From: Alkalihalobacterium chitinilyticum
Lineage (GTDB): Bacteria > Bacillota > Bacilli > Bacillales > Bacillaceae_F
NCBI RefSeq assembly: GCF_029028005.1
Contig: NZ_JAOTPO010000001.1
Location: 310,001 to 374,000 of the forward strand
Direction: 5' to 3'
Length of the DNA stretch: 64,000 bases
Of the stretch, positions 33,007 to 42,462 are shown piece after piece. The translations under genes and the position numbers were made by a program. Each line of letters starts with the position of its first letter. Position 1 is the stretch's first letter. Under the pieces are notes generated by a model that saw only the letters and a program-made list of their open reading frames with translations, made no database searches and had not been told where the DNA came from.

Positions 33007-34665
33007 TTAGTTAGATAACTCTACTGATGTGAGTGCTTCACTTGTAGATGGATGTGGCACATAGTTTTTCACGTTTGCTCCACCTGCTAATGTTGGAACC
33101 GAGTGAACTAAAGGTACCATTGGTGCGTCTTCATGGATGAGAGCTTGTGCTTTCATGTAAAGGTCAGCACGAACATCTTCATCATATGTTGTTTTTGCTT
33201 GATCTAATAAAGCAGTTACTTCTTCATTTGCATAGAATGAGCGGTTACCGCCTGGAATAGCGTGGCTGCTTAATAAGTTAGATAAGAAGTAGTCTGGGTC
33301 ACCGTTAACTCCTGACCAACCTAACATAAACATATCTTGTTCACCAGCTTCTGTTTTCTCTAAGTACGTTGCCCACTCATGAGTAACGATGTTTGCTTTT
33401 ACGTTGATCTTTGCTAATTCAGCTTGAATCGCTTCAGCTGCACGCTGTGGATCTGGCATATATGGTCTTGCTACTGGCATCGTCCATAAATCAAATTCAA
33501 AACCATCTGGATAACCAGCCTCTGCAAGAAGTTCTTTCGCACGGTCAAGATTAAACTCGTACGCTTGGATCTCGTCGTTATACCCTAAGTATCCAGGAGG
33601 AACTGCGTTTTTAGCCGGTTGAGCCATGCCGCCATATAAAGCGAAAATTAAATCCTCTTTATTAATCGCATGGTTAATTGCTTGACGTACTAACTTATTG
33701 TTAAATGGCTCTTTCTCTACATGGAAACCTAAGTAACCAATGTTATTTGTTGCACGTTCAAACACTTGGAATTCAGAGTCACCTTCAATTGTCACTACAT
33801 CATCTGGGTTTAAACCATCCATAATATCGACTTCACCTGCGCGAAGTGCTGTTAAACGTGCTGAGTTGTCAGGAATAACTCTAAAAATAACACGATCTAA
33901 TTTCGGATAACCTTCCATCCAATAATCTTCATTCTTCTCTAAAACAATACTGTCGTCACGAGTCCAACTTACAAACTTAAATGGACCAGTTCCTACAGGA
34001 TTTTCGTTAATTGTACTGCCATGCTCTTCAAATGCTGCTGGAGAAGTAATTGCAAAGTAACTCATCCCCATATTTTGAATGAATGAACCTAATGGTTTGT
34101 TTAAAACAAACTCAATCTCGTGATCTCCTAGTACATTAATTTCCTCAATTACGTGCCCTTCATCACCTTTAAACCCGCCGAATTGAGTCCCGTAAACACT
34201 GTACGTATATCCCTCATCAGCAAAGTTATATTCATGAGATTTATCAGCCCAACGCTCGAAGTTTAATTTAACTGCCTCAGCATTAAAGTCTGTACCGTCA
34301 TGGAATTTAACTCCTTCACGAAGTTTAAATGTATAAAGTAACCCATCATTTTCAACGCTCCATTCAGTTGCTAAACCAGGACCTACTTCAAAAGAATCAG
34401 CGTCGAACTCTAGTAAAGTTTCATAGATTTGTTTTGTTACACGGGAAGATTCCCCATCCGTTACACTAGCATAGTCTAAACTAACAGAGTCCCCGCCACG
34501 TGCAAAAATTAATACTTGATCACCAGCTGGTGTTTCTTCTGCAGCTTCTTGATCGTCACCTTCAGACTCATTAGGAGCTTGAGTCTCGTTGCTTGAACAG
34601 GCAGCTAAGAATGTGGCTAAACTCAACATGAGAATGAGCATAAATAGCATGCTTTTCTTTTTCAT
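33007..34665 (-). CDS. Peptide-binding lipoprotein (SBP_bac_5, OppA/DppA type)
   Basis: 552 aa. A lipoprotein signal peptide (KKKSMLFML ... LAACSS, Cys ~23) anchors it to the outside of the membrane. An Asp/Glu-rich linker precedes the family 5 binding domain: YETLLEFD, LREGVKFHDGTDFNAEAVK (~115-135), VGTGPFKFVSW and RQAINHAINKEDLI are all typical. It delivers peptides to the permease pair. GGGGGAAAC lies before its ATG. It is transcribed after the two ATPase genes and before the permeases. Confidence 0.93.
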   Translation of the reverse strand: MKKKSMLFMLILMLSLATFLAACSSNETQAPNESEGDDQEAAEETPAGDQVLIFARGGDSVSLDYASVTDGESSRVTKQIYETLLEFDADSFEVGPGLATEWSVENDGLLYTFKLREGVKFHDGTDFNAEAVKLNFERWADKSHEYNFADEGYTYSVYGTQFGGFKGDEGHVIEEINVLGDHEIEFVLNKPLGSFIQNMGMSYFAITSPAAFEEHGSTINENPVGTGPFKFVSWTRDDSIVLEKNEDYWMEGYPKLDRVIFRVIPDNSARLTALRAGEVDIMDGLNPDDVVTIEGDSEFQVFERATNNIGYLGFHVEKEPFNNKLVRQAINHAINKEDLIFALYGGMAQPAKNAVPPGYLGYNDEIQAYEFNLDRAKELLAEAGYPDGFEFDLWTMPVARPYMPDPQRAAEAIQAELAKINVKANIVTHEWATYLEKTEAGEQDMFMLGWSGVNGDPDYFLSNLLSSHAIPGGNRSFYANEEVTALLDQAKTTYDEDVRADLYMKAQALIHEDAPMVPLVHSVPTLAGGANVKNYVPHPSTSEALTSVELSN

Positions 34666-34695
34666 TTTGTTTCCCCCTTTTTTTATTGGTTCTTA

Positions 34696-35700
34696 TTATT
34701 TTTCTGTGGTAATTGCCACTTCAGACAAGCTTTCGTCATAAAGATGGCAAGCCACAAAGTGATTATCAGCAACAGCTCTAAATGATGGTCGTTCCGTTTT
34801 GCAAACATCCATACATTCAGGACAACGTGTGTGAAAAGCACACCCTGATGGTGGATTAGATGGGCTTGGAACATCACCTTCTAAGATTACTCGTTCACTT
34901 TTCTCATCTGGATCAGGGACCGGCACAGCTGAAAGTAATGCTTTGGTGTATGGATGTTTTGGACTATCATATAATTCATCTTTTCCAGTAAGCTCTACCA
35001 TTCTTCCTAAATACATCACACCTACCCGGTCACTTATATGCTTAACAACACTTAGATCGTGTGCAATAAATATGTAAGTTAAATGAAATTCCTTCTTTAA
35101 ATCTTCCATTAGATTGAGTATTTGTGACTGAACAGACACATCTAGGGCAGAAACTGGCTCATCACAAATGATTAAGCGAGGATTAACAGCTAAAGCTCTC
35201 GCAATCCCAATTCTTTGCCTTTGTCCACCACTAAATTGATGAGGATAACGAGCCGCATGAAAGGCATTTAACCCAACGACCTCTAGTAACTCTTTCACTT
35301 TTTGCTTTCTCGATTTTTCATCGCCAATTCCATGTATAAGCAGGGGCTCACTAACGATTTTTTCAATCGTATGTCTTGGGTTTAACGATGCATAAGGATC
35401 TTGGAAAATAATTTGCAAATCTCTACGCAACTTTCGCATCTCTTCGTCACCAAGTTTAGTGATATCTTGACCATCGAAAAACACTTCACCTTCTGTCGGT
35501 TCAATCAAACGAAGAATCGATTTCCCGGTTGTTGATTTGCCGCATCCACTTTCACCGACAATTCCTAAGATTTCACCTTCATGTACGGTAAATGAGACAT
35601 CATCAACAGCTTTCACCTCACCTACTTTTCTGCCCAAAACGCCGCCTTTAATATCGAAGTACTTCTTTAAACCTTTTACTTCCAATAAGGGTTTAGCCAA
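34696..35700 (-). CDS. Peptide ABC transporter ATPase (OppF/DppF type)
   Basis: 334 aa. The start is taken as TTG at 35700, which has GGGGGAG 6 nt upstream and gives the normal N-terminus ([14 protein letters not shown]). A longer frame would overlap the upstream gene by more than 100 nt. Walker A GESGCGKS, signature SGGQRQR, Walker B LIICDEP and the OppF C-terminal Cys cluster ([15 protein letters not shown], an Fe-S-like region) are present. It overlaps the OppD-like gene by 8 nt. Confidence 0.92.
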   Translation of the reverse strand: MAKPLLEVKGLKKYFDIKGGVLGRKVGEVKAVDDVSFTVHEGEILGIVGESGCGKSTTGKSILRLIEPTEGEVFFDGQDITKLGDEEMRKLRRDLQIIFQDPYASLNPRHTIEKIVSEPLLIHGIGDEKSRKQKVKELLEVVGLNAFHAARYPHQFSGGQRQRIGIARALAVNPRLIICDEPVSALDVSVQSQILNLMEDLKKEFHLTYIFIAHDLSVVKHISDRVGVMYLGRMVELTGKDELYDSPKHPYTKALLSAVPVPDPDEKSERVILEGDVPSPSNPPSGCAFHTRCPECMDVCKTERPSFRAVADNHFVACHLYDESLSEVAITTEK

Positions 35701-36688
35701 CGTTCTCTCCCCCTTCTTCTTCATAAAGGAAACAACGACATTGGTGTCCCTCGCGAAGTGATAATAGTTCCGGATCTTCTTCGTAACAGCGGCTAAACGA
35801 ACTATCGCATCTTGGCGCAAAGCGACAGCCTAGTTTGACAGAACCCGGCTTAGGTACAGTACCAGGGATTGAATATAAACGTTCTTCTTTTTGGTGTATC
35901 TTTGGGAGAGAACGTATCAACCCTTTCGTATATGGATGTTGAGGTTGTTTTAAAATAGTCCTCACATCCCCTTCTTCAACGACTTTTCCCGAATACATCA
36001 CAACTACTCGGTCACAAATCTCTGCAACCACACCTAGATCATGAGTAATCATCATAATCGCCGTACCATGCTCTTTGTTCAACTTCCGCATTAAATCTAA
36101 TATCTGGGCTTGTATCGTCACATCTAGAGCAGTTGTCGGTTCATCCGCTATTAGTACCTCTGGATCACAGGACATCGCCATTGCAATCATGACCCGCTGC
36201 CTCATACCTCCTGAAAGTTGGTGTGGGTATTCATCAACAATCTCATCTGCCCTTGGAATCCCAACAACCTTTAGCATATCTATCGCTTTTTCCCTGGCCT
36301 TTTTTTTGCTAAGCTTATTATGATTTCGAATAGCTTCCATTAATTGGTCACCAATCGAAAATAAGGGGTTTAAAGAAGTCATAGGTTCCTGAAAGATCAT
36401 CGCAATTTCGTTTCCACGGATTTTTCGCATTCTTCTATGAGTTGCCTTTACTAGGTCCTCATCTTTAAATAGTATTCTGCCTCCAACAATTTTCCCTGGT
36501 GGGTTCGGAACTAGTTTCATAACAGAAAGAGAAGTCACACTCTTCCCGCAACCTGATTCACCTACAATCCCTACTACTTCACCTTTATGTACCTTTATAC
36601 TCACATCATCCACAGCGGGTATCTCACCTGCATCTGTAAAAAAGTGCGTTCGTAACCGATCTAACTCTAAAACTACTTCTGAAGACAT
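35693..36688 (-). CDS. Peptide ABC transporter ATPase (OppD/DppD type)
   Basis: 331 aa and the first gene of the operon. Walker A GESGCGKS (~44-51), Q-loop [13 protein letters not shown], signature SGGMRQR, Walker B VLIADEPT and the C-terminal [14 protein letters not shown] Cys motif identify an OppD/DppD ATPase. It hydrolyses ATP together with the OppF-like subunit at the inner face of the membrane. A CodY-like box lies about 150 nt upstream, as in many Firmicute peptide transport operons. Confidence 0.92.
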   Translation of the reverse strand: MSSEVVLELDRLRTHFFTDAGEIPAVDDVSIKVHKGEVVGIVGESGCGKSVTSLSVMKLVPNPPGKIVGGRILFKDEDLVKATHRRMRKIRGNEIAMIFQEPMTSLNPLFSIGDQLMEAIRNHNKLSKKKAREKAIDMLKVVGIPRADEIVDEYPHQLSGGMRQRVMIAMAMSCDPEVLIADEPTTALDVTIQAQILDLMRKLNKEHGTAIMMITHDLGVVAEICDRVVVMYSGKVVEEGDVRTILKQPQHPYTKGLIRSLPKIHQKEERLYSIPGTVPKPGSVKLGCRFAPRCDSSFSRCYEEDPELLSLREGHQCRCFLYEEEGGENVG

Positions 36689-37241
36689 TTTTTTGCACCT
36701 CTTTTCTGTCTATTTCTCTCTAAATGAAGACGACATTTCTATTTGTGAGCCTTAAAAAACTTACCTTTTTAGTAATCTTTCAACATACCAAAATAGTATT
36801 TTGTTTTTTCTGTATGTACATATTATTTATAATATGATGAAATTTCTGAAAATATATACAATAAATTTACTATAATACCACTTAATTAATCAAGGGATTT
36901 TTTGTTTAATTGTTAAAATATTTATTTATTGTTAATTCATTCTACTATTTTATGTCTTGCTCAAATAGACAAATGTATTTTATACTTATGTTAATATAAC
37001 AGTTTAAAGCGATAAAGTATTTGTACTTAGTATATTATTTGTTTGCGGATTAAAGCTGATTACTTGAGGTTCCAAATACCCTTTTCATATATTCAACTAA
37101 TTTCGTTAGTACTTATTACTCTACTGATAGTCTATTATCCTTTTTTTATTTTAAGAATATTCCGTTTATTATCTCCAGAAAGAAATTACTTTAAACTTTT
37201 TGGTACGTCTAACCTCTAACCATTTAATTCCAACAAAAACT
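36689..37241. other. Gene-free upstream region of the opp operon
   Basis: About 550 bp, very AT-rich, no credible ORF. The part next to the opp operon carries a TATTATAAT-like -10 region and the CodY-like box. The rest, toward the cold-shock gene terminator, shows no structure recognised here. Confidence 0.55.
36841..36855. promoter_or_regulatory. CodY-like box
   Basis: AAATTTCTGAAAATA matches 13 of 15 positions of the CodY consensus AATTTTCWGAAAATT. It would couple peptide uptake to GTP and branched-chain amino acid levels. Confidence 0.6.
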
Positions 37242-37268
37242 AAAAAAAGACCCTGGGAACCAGAGTCT
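37242..37268 (-). terminator. Terminator of the cold-shock gene
   Basis: AGACTCTG / CAGGGTCT (one G-U pair) followed by T7 on the minus strand, 16 nt after the csp stop. Confidence 0.85.
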
Positions 37269-37283
37269 TCTTTGTTAAACAAA

Positions 37284-37481
37284 TTACTTTTGAACGTTAG
37301 CAGCTTGAGGTCCGCGTTGACCTTGCTCGATTTCAAAAGAAACAGTTTGACCTTCTTCTAAAGTTTTGAAACCATCGCCTTGAATAGCAGAGAAGTGTAC
37401 GAATACATCGTCTTGTCCTTCTACTTCAATGAAACCGAAACCTTTTTCTGCGTTGAACCATTTTACTGTACCTTGTACCAT
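37284..37481 (-). CDS. Cold-shock protein (CspA/CspD family)
   Basis: 65 aa from the ATG with GGAGG 9 nt upstream; longer upstream readings are not supported. RNP1 (KGFGFIEV) and RNP2 (DVFVHFSAI) are intact, and the C-terminus ([11 protein letters not shown]) is typical of Bacillus CspB/C/D. It binds single-stranded RNA/DNA and acts as an RNA chaperone. The perfect 12-bp palindrome TGGCATATGCCA lies just before the ribosome binding site, and the long leader (several hundred nt free of genes) is typical of csp mRNAs, which are controlled post-transcriptionally. Confidence 0.95.
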   Translation of the reverse strand: MVQGTVKWFNAEKGFGFIEVEGQDDVFVHFSAIQGDGFKTLEEGQTVSFEIEQGQRGPQAANVQK

Positions 37482-37946
37482 AATCTTGTTCCTCCTATAT
37501 GGCATATGCCACATTGTATTACTATTTTTGCTCTTCAAATTCATTCAAGGCGAAAATACTTATTTAAGACTTTTCTTCCTTCAATCTTATCCGAACAACA
37601 ATAAGTAACTTTATTATAACAGGAATAGCAACAAAAGGAAACCTAAAAAATAGTGTAATCGGAAAATAAAAGGGTTTCCATGAAGTGATTACCAATCCTT
37701 TATCTATAAGCGACCGCCCCCTATAGAGATGATCATAATAATGGAATTGTGTCAGAGTAATTCCGCAAAAAAGAGATCATCTTCCTTTCTTTTTACATTT
37801 TCTCTCAGTACACACTTTTTTGATTAGGAAAGAGACTTTTTTCAAAAAAGAAATGAAATTAATATAAGAGCAAAAGTTATGAAAATTATGTTTACGTTTC
37901 TTGATTTAGGTAATGATAATATTATTCTTAAGTAGGAGGTTAGTTC
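37482..37946. other. csp leader region and divergent promoter zone, with a structured hairpin
   Basis: No gene. A nested hairpin lies at 37727-37782: AGATGATC / GATCATCT outside, GGAATT / AATTCC inside. Read on the minus strand it could belong to the csp leader. Read on the plus strand it is followed by a T-rich stretch (TTCCTTTCTTTTT) and could terminate transcription. The last 80 bp should hold the promoter of the small plus-strand ORF. Confidence 0.45.
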
Positions 37947-38120
37947 ATGGAAGTAAACATGAGTTCAGAAGAAGTCTTACTTGAAATCAAACAACTCAAT
38001 GCAAATGGTGCAAATTTAAACAAAAAATCAGTTAAAAAGTCACATCCACAATTGATGAGATCAGCACTGCACTACTACCCCGACTGGGATAGTGCAATCG
38101 AAAAAAGTATTACCGGGTAA
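37947..38120 (+). CDS. Small 57-aa protein with KKS-PxLMRxAxxYxPxWxxAI motif
   Basis: Read directly from the DNA: ATG with AGGAGG 7 nt upstream, 57 residues, and its own terminator 8 nt after the stop, so it looks like a genuine gene. The C-terminal half (KKSHPQLMRSALHYYPDWDSAIE, residues 30-52, split by position) resembles a short helical motif seen repeatedly in Bacillus and phage DNA-associated proteins (charged-NP-L-A-YF-SW-A pattern). No function is assigned. No neighbours share its direction. Confidence 0.7.
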   Translation: MEVNMSSEEVLLEIKQLNANGANLNKKSVKKSHPQLMRSALHYYPDWDSAIEKSITG

Positions 38121-38128
38121 TATCCTTG

Positions 38129-38172
38129 GAACATCTAGCTGCTCCAATTAAAGTAGCTAGATGTTCTTTATT
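38129..38172 (+). terminator. Terminator of the small ORF
   Basis: GAACATCTAGCT / AGCTAGATGTTC, 12 bp perfect, 14-nt loop, then TTTATT. Confidence 0.88.
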
Positions 38173-38214
38173 CCTTTATTGTATTGATGTACACAAAAAA
38201 GTTAGGTGCATAAC

Positions 38215-39312
38215 TTATTTAATTATTTGCAAGTTCTTCGGGAAAGTTGTTAAACATTCTGATCCCTCTTCAGTAATCAAAACATCATCTTCAATACGAA
38301 CCCCCCCTATTTCAGGGACATAAATACCTGGTTCTATCGTATAGACCATTCCAGAATACAAATAATCGTCGTTATTTTCGCTCATTGAAGGAAATTCGTG
38401 AACTTCAATTCCTAACCCATGGCCAATTCTATGAGTAAAATAATCACCATACCCAGCCTCATTTATATAATCACGAGCAATTTTATCGATGTCACCGATC
38501 CTCGTTCCTGGCTTACTAATAGATAGAGATAAAGTTTGGGCTTGTAACACAGTATCATAAATAAATTTTTGTTTATCAGTCACCGTTTGATAAGCAACGG
38601 TACGTGTAATATCGGAACAGTACCCTTCGTAAACAACACCCAAATCAAATAAGACAAAGTCACCTGAGGAAATTCCCTTTAAACCTGGGTGTCCATGGGG
38701 TTCTGCTGATTTCTCACCTGATAATACCATCGTTGAAAAAGACATTTCCCGAATCCCTTTTTTCTTTAACTCATATTCAATGGTTGCAATGATTTCCATT
38801 TCGTTCTTTCCTTTACCGATCTCATGAACACCCACTTCTACTCCGAAATCAGCTAGTTTTGCAGCTTCACGCAAAATCGAGATTTCCATCTCATCTTTTA
38901 TCATACGTAGTGTTCGTAACTTGTGATCTGCTGAAACAAACTTTGCATTTGGAAATAATGATAATAACTGCTCACTTCGGCTATACGATAACACCTCTTT
39001 TTCAATGGCAATCATTTCTACTTCTAAAACTCTTTGTTTAACGGCGTTTTGAAATAGCTCCCATACATTATCAGAGTCGTTGTATCCAACTATTTCTCCC
39101 TTCCACCCTGAGGCTTTCGCTGATACTTTTTCCATATTTGGACATATGAGAAAAGGCTCCTTATCAGGGAATATTACTAGACCTAACAACCTTTCATGTG
39201 GTTCACTTTTAAAATTAGACAAGTAAAAAACATTATATTTAGATTGTATAAAAGCATAAGTATAATTGTTTTCCTTGACCCATTCTGTAAGATCTTCTAA
39301 ACGCTTATTCAC
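38215..39312 (-). CDS. M24 family aminopeptidase/prolidase (PepQ/YpdF type)
   Basis: 365 aa. The N-terminal creatinase-like domain (to ~125) precedes the pita-bread catalytic domain. Dimetal ligands are visible: Asp in LFDLGVVYEGYCSDITRT (two Asp), His in RIGHGLGIEVHE, Glu in TIEPGIYV and Glu in VRIEDDVLI. It cleaves Xaa-Pro bonds in peptides in the cytosol, in line with the peptide importer nearby. It begins with GTG. It stands alone, with a structured repeat region upstream. Confidence 0.9.
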   Translation of the reverse strand: MNKRLEDLTEWVKENNYTYAFIQSKYNVFYLSNFKSEPHERLLGLVIFPDKEPFLICPNMEKVSAKASGWKGEIVGYNDSDNVWELFQNAVKQRVLEVEMIAIEKEVLSYSRSEQLLSLFPNAKFVSADHKLRTLRMIKDEMEISILREAAKLADFGVEVGVHEIGKGKNEMEIIATIEYELKKKGIREMSFSTMVLSGEKSAEPHGHPGLKGISSGDFVLFDLGVVYEGYCSDITRTVAYQTVTDKQKFIYDTVLQAQTLSLSISKPGTRIGDIDKIARDYINEAGYGDYFTHRIGHGLGIEVHEFPSMSENNDDYLYSGMVYTIEPGIYVPEIGGVRIEDDVLITEEGSECLTTFPKNLQIIK

Positions 39313-39391
39313 TAAACATCACAGCCTTCTTTAAATTTTTTTGCTCCTTTGATAATTAAGATGGAAATGCTCTTTATAAAGTGAAACTTTA

Positions 39392-39519
39392 TTCAGTGGG
39401 GGGGTTCCTTCTTCCCCCACTGAATATTAGTTGAACCAATCGGGTTGTTACTGGCGCTTATCTCCCACTTATCCTTTATCGCGTCGTCATAGTCTTGAAG
39501 TGGGAGTCTTAGCGCCAGT
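39392..39519. mobile_element. Compound inverted repeat resembling the structured end of an IS200/IS605-type element
   Basis: Hairpin 1 (39392-39424) is TTCAGTGGGGG / CCCCCACTGAA. Hairpin 2 (39450-39519) is ACTGGCGCT / AGCGCCAGT enclosing TCCCACTT / AAGTGGGA. Read on the minus strand the order is GCGCTAAGACTCCCACTTC, the large hairpin, the G-rich hairpin, then AGTTTCACTTTAT. That layout recalls, from memory, the right ends of tnpB-type elements in Bacilli. No transposase or TnpB gene remains, so this would be a solo end or a palindrome-associated element. Confidence 0.45.
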
Positions 39520-39868
39520 TAAACGGGATAAATTTGATTATACTGTTGTTCTTACAAGTTTTGCACACATATCCTTATTCACGGCAAGACCATTTGCTTT
39601 TATTTACTATTCGTAGTATAATTATAAAATTACTTATAAACACTTAGAATTTTGATTTGATTCTTCAACCATAACATTAAAAAACATTTATATAAAAGAA
39701 CATAAATCATCTTGGCGTCTTTTAGGAAACTTCGTTAGCCTTATTTAAATGGCACGGCCTAGGAGCCGTAATGATGAAAGAGAGGTAGGGCTTTCATTAT
39801 TTAGGGGTATCAAAGACAACAAAGAGATATAATCGCGGCGAATTTTAAGTAACGATAAGAAATATAAG

Positions 39869-39900
39869 AAAAAGGCGGGCTAACAGAAGCTCGCCTTTTT
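39869..39900. terminator. Bidirectional terminator after the GGDEF gene
   Basis: AAAAAGGCGGGC / GCTCGCCTTTTT (one G-U pair), 8-nt loop, T and A runs on both sides. Confidence 0.85.
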
Positions 39901-39960
39901 ATATGTTTTTATATGAAAGAATGTCGATGGTACTCACTCAACGAATATTGAATCCGCCAT

Positions 39961-41223
39961 TTAATAAAACTCATATCGATTGCGGCCCTGTTTTTTTGCC
40001 CTATATAAGGCGGTGTCAGCTTTTTTCCCAAGCACTCGGAGCGTGGTACCATTCGTTGGATACACTGCAACTCCAACACTTATACTCATGGTAATCAATT
40101 GATCTTCGTACTTCCAAGGATTTCTTAGATTATTAAAGATTCGGTCAATAACTTTCTCCACTTCTTTCCTCTCGCTTAGTTCGGTTAATAATATATTAAA
40201 TTCGTCTCCACCAATTCGAGCGACGATGTCAATATTCCTAACACTCTTTTCTATACGCCTTGCGATCTCTTTTAAAAATTCATCTCCAACCTCATGACCA
40301 TATGTGTCGTTAACTAATTTAAAGTGGTCCGCATCAATAAACAATAGTGCTACCATATGATCATTTCTTTTCGCAACCTCAATAGCATATTGAAATCTAT
40401 TTTTAAACAAGTCCCTATTCGGCAGTTTTGTTAGGGAGTCATAATACGCCATCTTTTTTATTTTTTCTTCAAATTGTTTTCTTTCTGTAATGTTTTCTCC
40501 AACAATTAATATTTTTTGAATTTTTTCTTTTTCAAAGATCGGAATAATGTCTAATGCGAGTGCCAATTTTTTTTTAAGCTTAGATACCACATAAACTTCA
40601 ATACTGTCATGCTCATTATTAGCTATTACATGTGACATTGCCCGCTGCACCTTACTAACCTCATCATCATCTGCAATAAATGTATCTAACGATTGTTGTA
40701 AAAGTTCTTCGGGAGTAATTCCAAGTACTTTTTTATGGGAAGGTGATGCATATGTAATCTTTCCATTCAGTTCAACTAATAGAATTAAATCTGTTGAGTT
40801 TTCAGCAATTAAGCGATACTTTTCTTCACTTTCCCTAAGTCTTCTTTCGGCCAATTTTCGTTGAGTGATATCTCGTGTAATAGAAATAATATGCGAGACT
40901 TCATTATTTTCATTTAGGATTGGGCTTAGAATGGATTCGCCAAAATTATCATAATCATCACTAAATTCAAAGGTGACTTGTTTTCTTCTCGTCAGTGCCT
41001 CTTGGTATTTTTCGATTAAATGCTGTGCCTTGTCTTGCATAACGTCCTCTACGGATTTGCCAATAATCTCATCATTAAATTTTAATTCCTCTTCAGCAGC
41101 TTCATTTAAAATCAAATAACGAAATTCTGAGGGGCCGTGTACTTCCATTACAAAGATCAAATCTTTTATGTAGTTAATAAATCGTATAAATTCATTCCGG
41201 TTCTTAATAAATAAGCTTTCCAT
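39961..41223 (-). CDS. PAS-PAS-GGDEF diguanylate cyclase
   Basis: 420 aa, cytosolic. Two PAS domains (about 12-120 and 132-250, each ending in an IxxDITQRK/ENITERK PAC-like segment) precede a GGDEF domain (about 260-420). The active site is intact (RIGGDEF), and the inhibitory I-site RxxD (RNID) lies exactly 5 residues upstream, so product feedback is expected. It makes cyclic di-GMP from two GTP in response to a signal sensed by the PAS domains. GAGGAG precedes its ATG. No EAL partner is in the window. Confidence 0.92.
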   Translation of the reverse strand: MESLFIKNRNEFIRFINYIKDLIFVMEVHGPSEFRYLILNEAAEEELKFNDEIIGKSVEDVMQDKAQHLIEKYQEALTRRKQVTFEFSDDYDNFGESILSPILNENNEVSHIISITRDITQRKLAERRLRESEEKYRLIAENSTDLILLVELNGKITYASPSHKKVLGITPEELLQQSLDTFIADDDEVSKVQRAMSHVIANNEHDSIEVYVVSKLKKKLALALDIIPIFEKEKIQKILIVGENITERKQFEEKIKKMAYYDSLTKLPNRDLFKNRFQYAIEVAKRNDHMVALLFIDADHFKLVNDTYGHEVGDEFLKEIARRIEKSVRNIDIVARIGGDEFNILLTELSERKEVEKVIDRIFNNLRNPWKYEDQLITMSISVGVAVYPTNGTTLRVLGKKADTALYRAKKQGRNRYEFY

Positions 41224-41286
41224 TCTGCTACTCCTCTTTAACTACAGCAAACTGTTTACTTCACACCTCTTAGGGTGTCTCTACAG

Positions 41287-42210
41287 CTAATTCTTACTTA
41301 AATTAATTTCATATACTTTTAGATGATGATAAATGATGCGCAGTAACGGTACATCTAAATGAAATTGATCAGCCAATGTGAGCAGATATCCTTGAAGGTG
41401 ATCTGCTTCTATTGTAATTCCCTTCTCAATATCTCTCAACATAGAAGCCTTCATCGTGTAATGTTGTTTTTTCATGATAGTCTTTTGTTTATCAACAATA
41501 TCGTCTGCTATAGGAGCATTAGCTGCTCTCATAATTGAAGCTGCCTCATTGAATAATTGAAGAGTCAGCTTTTCCCCGCCTTGAACCTCAAGAATAGGTC
41601 CAATCGAAGAACGCATGAGTGTTGTAATTCCCGATAAAGTAGTAATAAATAAATATTTATGCCACATATCCTGAAGGATGTTTTCGCTTACTTTAAATGA
41701 TGCTATTGTTTCGCTAAAAAGCTGTTGTAACCTTTCGATACGGGAACTTCCCCGTCCATCAAGTTCTCCAAATGTTAGTTGATGACTCTTACTCGTTTGT
41801 ATGACATGACCCAAATCGTTTAAAGTCGTTTCAATAAAGCAAAACCCACCTATCACCTTCTCATTTCCAAACGCCTCTTGCAAGCGATAAATGTGACTAA
41901 TCCCGTTTAACAACGGAATTATAGTTGTAGCAGGTCCAACATAAGGTTCTAGAGACTTGATCGCTACTTCTAAATGTTGTGCTTTTGTAGCAATAATAAT
42001 AACGTCAAATGGTTTCACTTCTTGACCAGACAATAAAGTCTTAGGTTCAAGTTGAAGATCTCCATGAATACTTTTAATAACAAGTCCATGTTGTTTCAAT
42101 TGTTCTTGTCGTTTTTCTCTAACTAAAAAAGTAACATCGACGCCGTTTTCTACTAGACGACCTCCAAAATAACCACCTACAGCTCCTGCACCTAATATAA
42201 GAACATTCAT
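41287..42210 (-). CDS. panE: 2-dehydropantoate 2-reductase (PanE/ApbA family)
   Basis: 307 aa from the ATG with GGAGG 7 nt upstream; an in-frame start 78 nt earlier has no ribosome binding site. N-terminal Rossmann motif GAGAVGGYFGGRL (~7-19) binds NADPH. VKPFDVIIIATKAQHLE, PLLNGISH and the C-terminal helical domain (SMLRDIEKGITIEADHLQGY) match ketopantoate reductases. It reduces ketopantoate to pantoate for coenzyme A synthesis. Paralogues with other substrates exist, so the exact substrate is somewhat uncertain. Monocistronic. Confidence 0.88.
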   Translation of the reverse strand: MNVLILGAGAVGGYFGGRLVENGVDVTFLVREKRQEQLKQHGLVIKSIHGDLQLEPKTLLSGQEVKPFDVIIIATKAQHLEVAIKSLEPYVGPATTIIPLLNGISHIYRLQEAFGNEKVIGGFCFIETTLNDLGHVIQTSKSHQLTFGELDGRGSSRIERLQQLFSETIASFKVSENILQDMWHKYLFITTLSGITTLMRSSIGPILEVQGGEKLTLQLFNEAASIMRAANAPIADDIVDKQKTIMKKQHYTMKASMLRDIEKGITIEADHLQGYLLTLADQFHLDVPLLRIIYHHLKVYEINLSKN

Positions 42211-42392
42211 TTTCATTCCTCCAGTATTCAACGTAACCATGGTTAAAAAACCTACTTTGCATTTACGATCCTCGGTATTCCCCTGCATAATATATTTCTA
42301 TAGATTATAATACCTCATCTAAGACATGATGAACGGTAAAAATTCAAAATCATTGTAATTTTTCTATATGTACCCAATTAGAAGATCTGCAT

Positions 42393-42422
42393 AAAAAAGA
42401 GACGAGTGAAATATCGTCTCTT
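42393..42422 (-). terminator. Terminator of the His-rich protein gene
   Basis: AAGAGACGA / TCGTCTCTT, 9 bp, 8-nt loop, T6 on the minus strand. Confidence 0.85.
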
Positions 42423-42462
42423 CTTAACGCTATCTGGACATTTTTATATCATTAAAAAACCA

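Larger units (their letters stand above)
39313..39960. other. Gene-free 650-bp region with several hairpins
   Basis: Besides the compound inverted repeat and the terminator listed separately, two further hairpins lie near 39.75-39.80 kb: ACGGC / GCCGT around CTAGGA, and AATGATGAAAG / CTTTCATTATT around AGAGGTAGGG. No ORF with a ribosome binding site is present. The paired hairpins could belong to an RNA element; no known riboswitch class was recognised. Confidence 0.5.

Noticed and set aside
35701-35820. N-terminal extension of the OppF-like ATPase
   Set aside because: It would overlap the OppD-like gene by more than 100 nt; the TTG at 35700 has a strong ribosome binding site and gives the family N-terminus.
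37727-37782. Known riboswitch in the csp leader
   Set aside because: The nested hairpin does not match any class recognised; kept only as an unexplained structure.
39431-39616. Plus-strand 61-aa frame in the gene-free region near 39.5 kb
   Set aside because: It is made largely from the inverted repeat arms and lacks translation signals.
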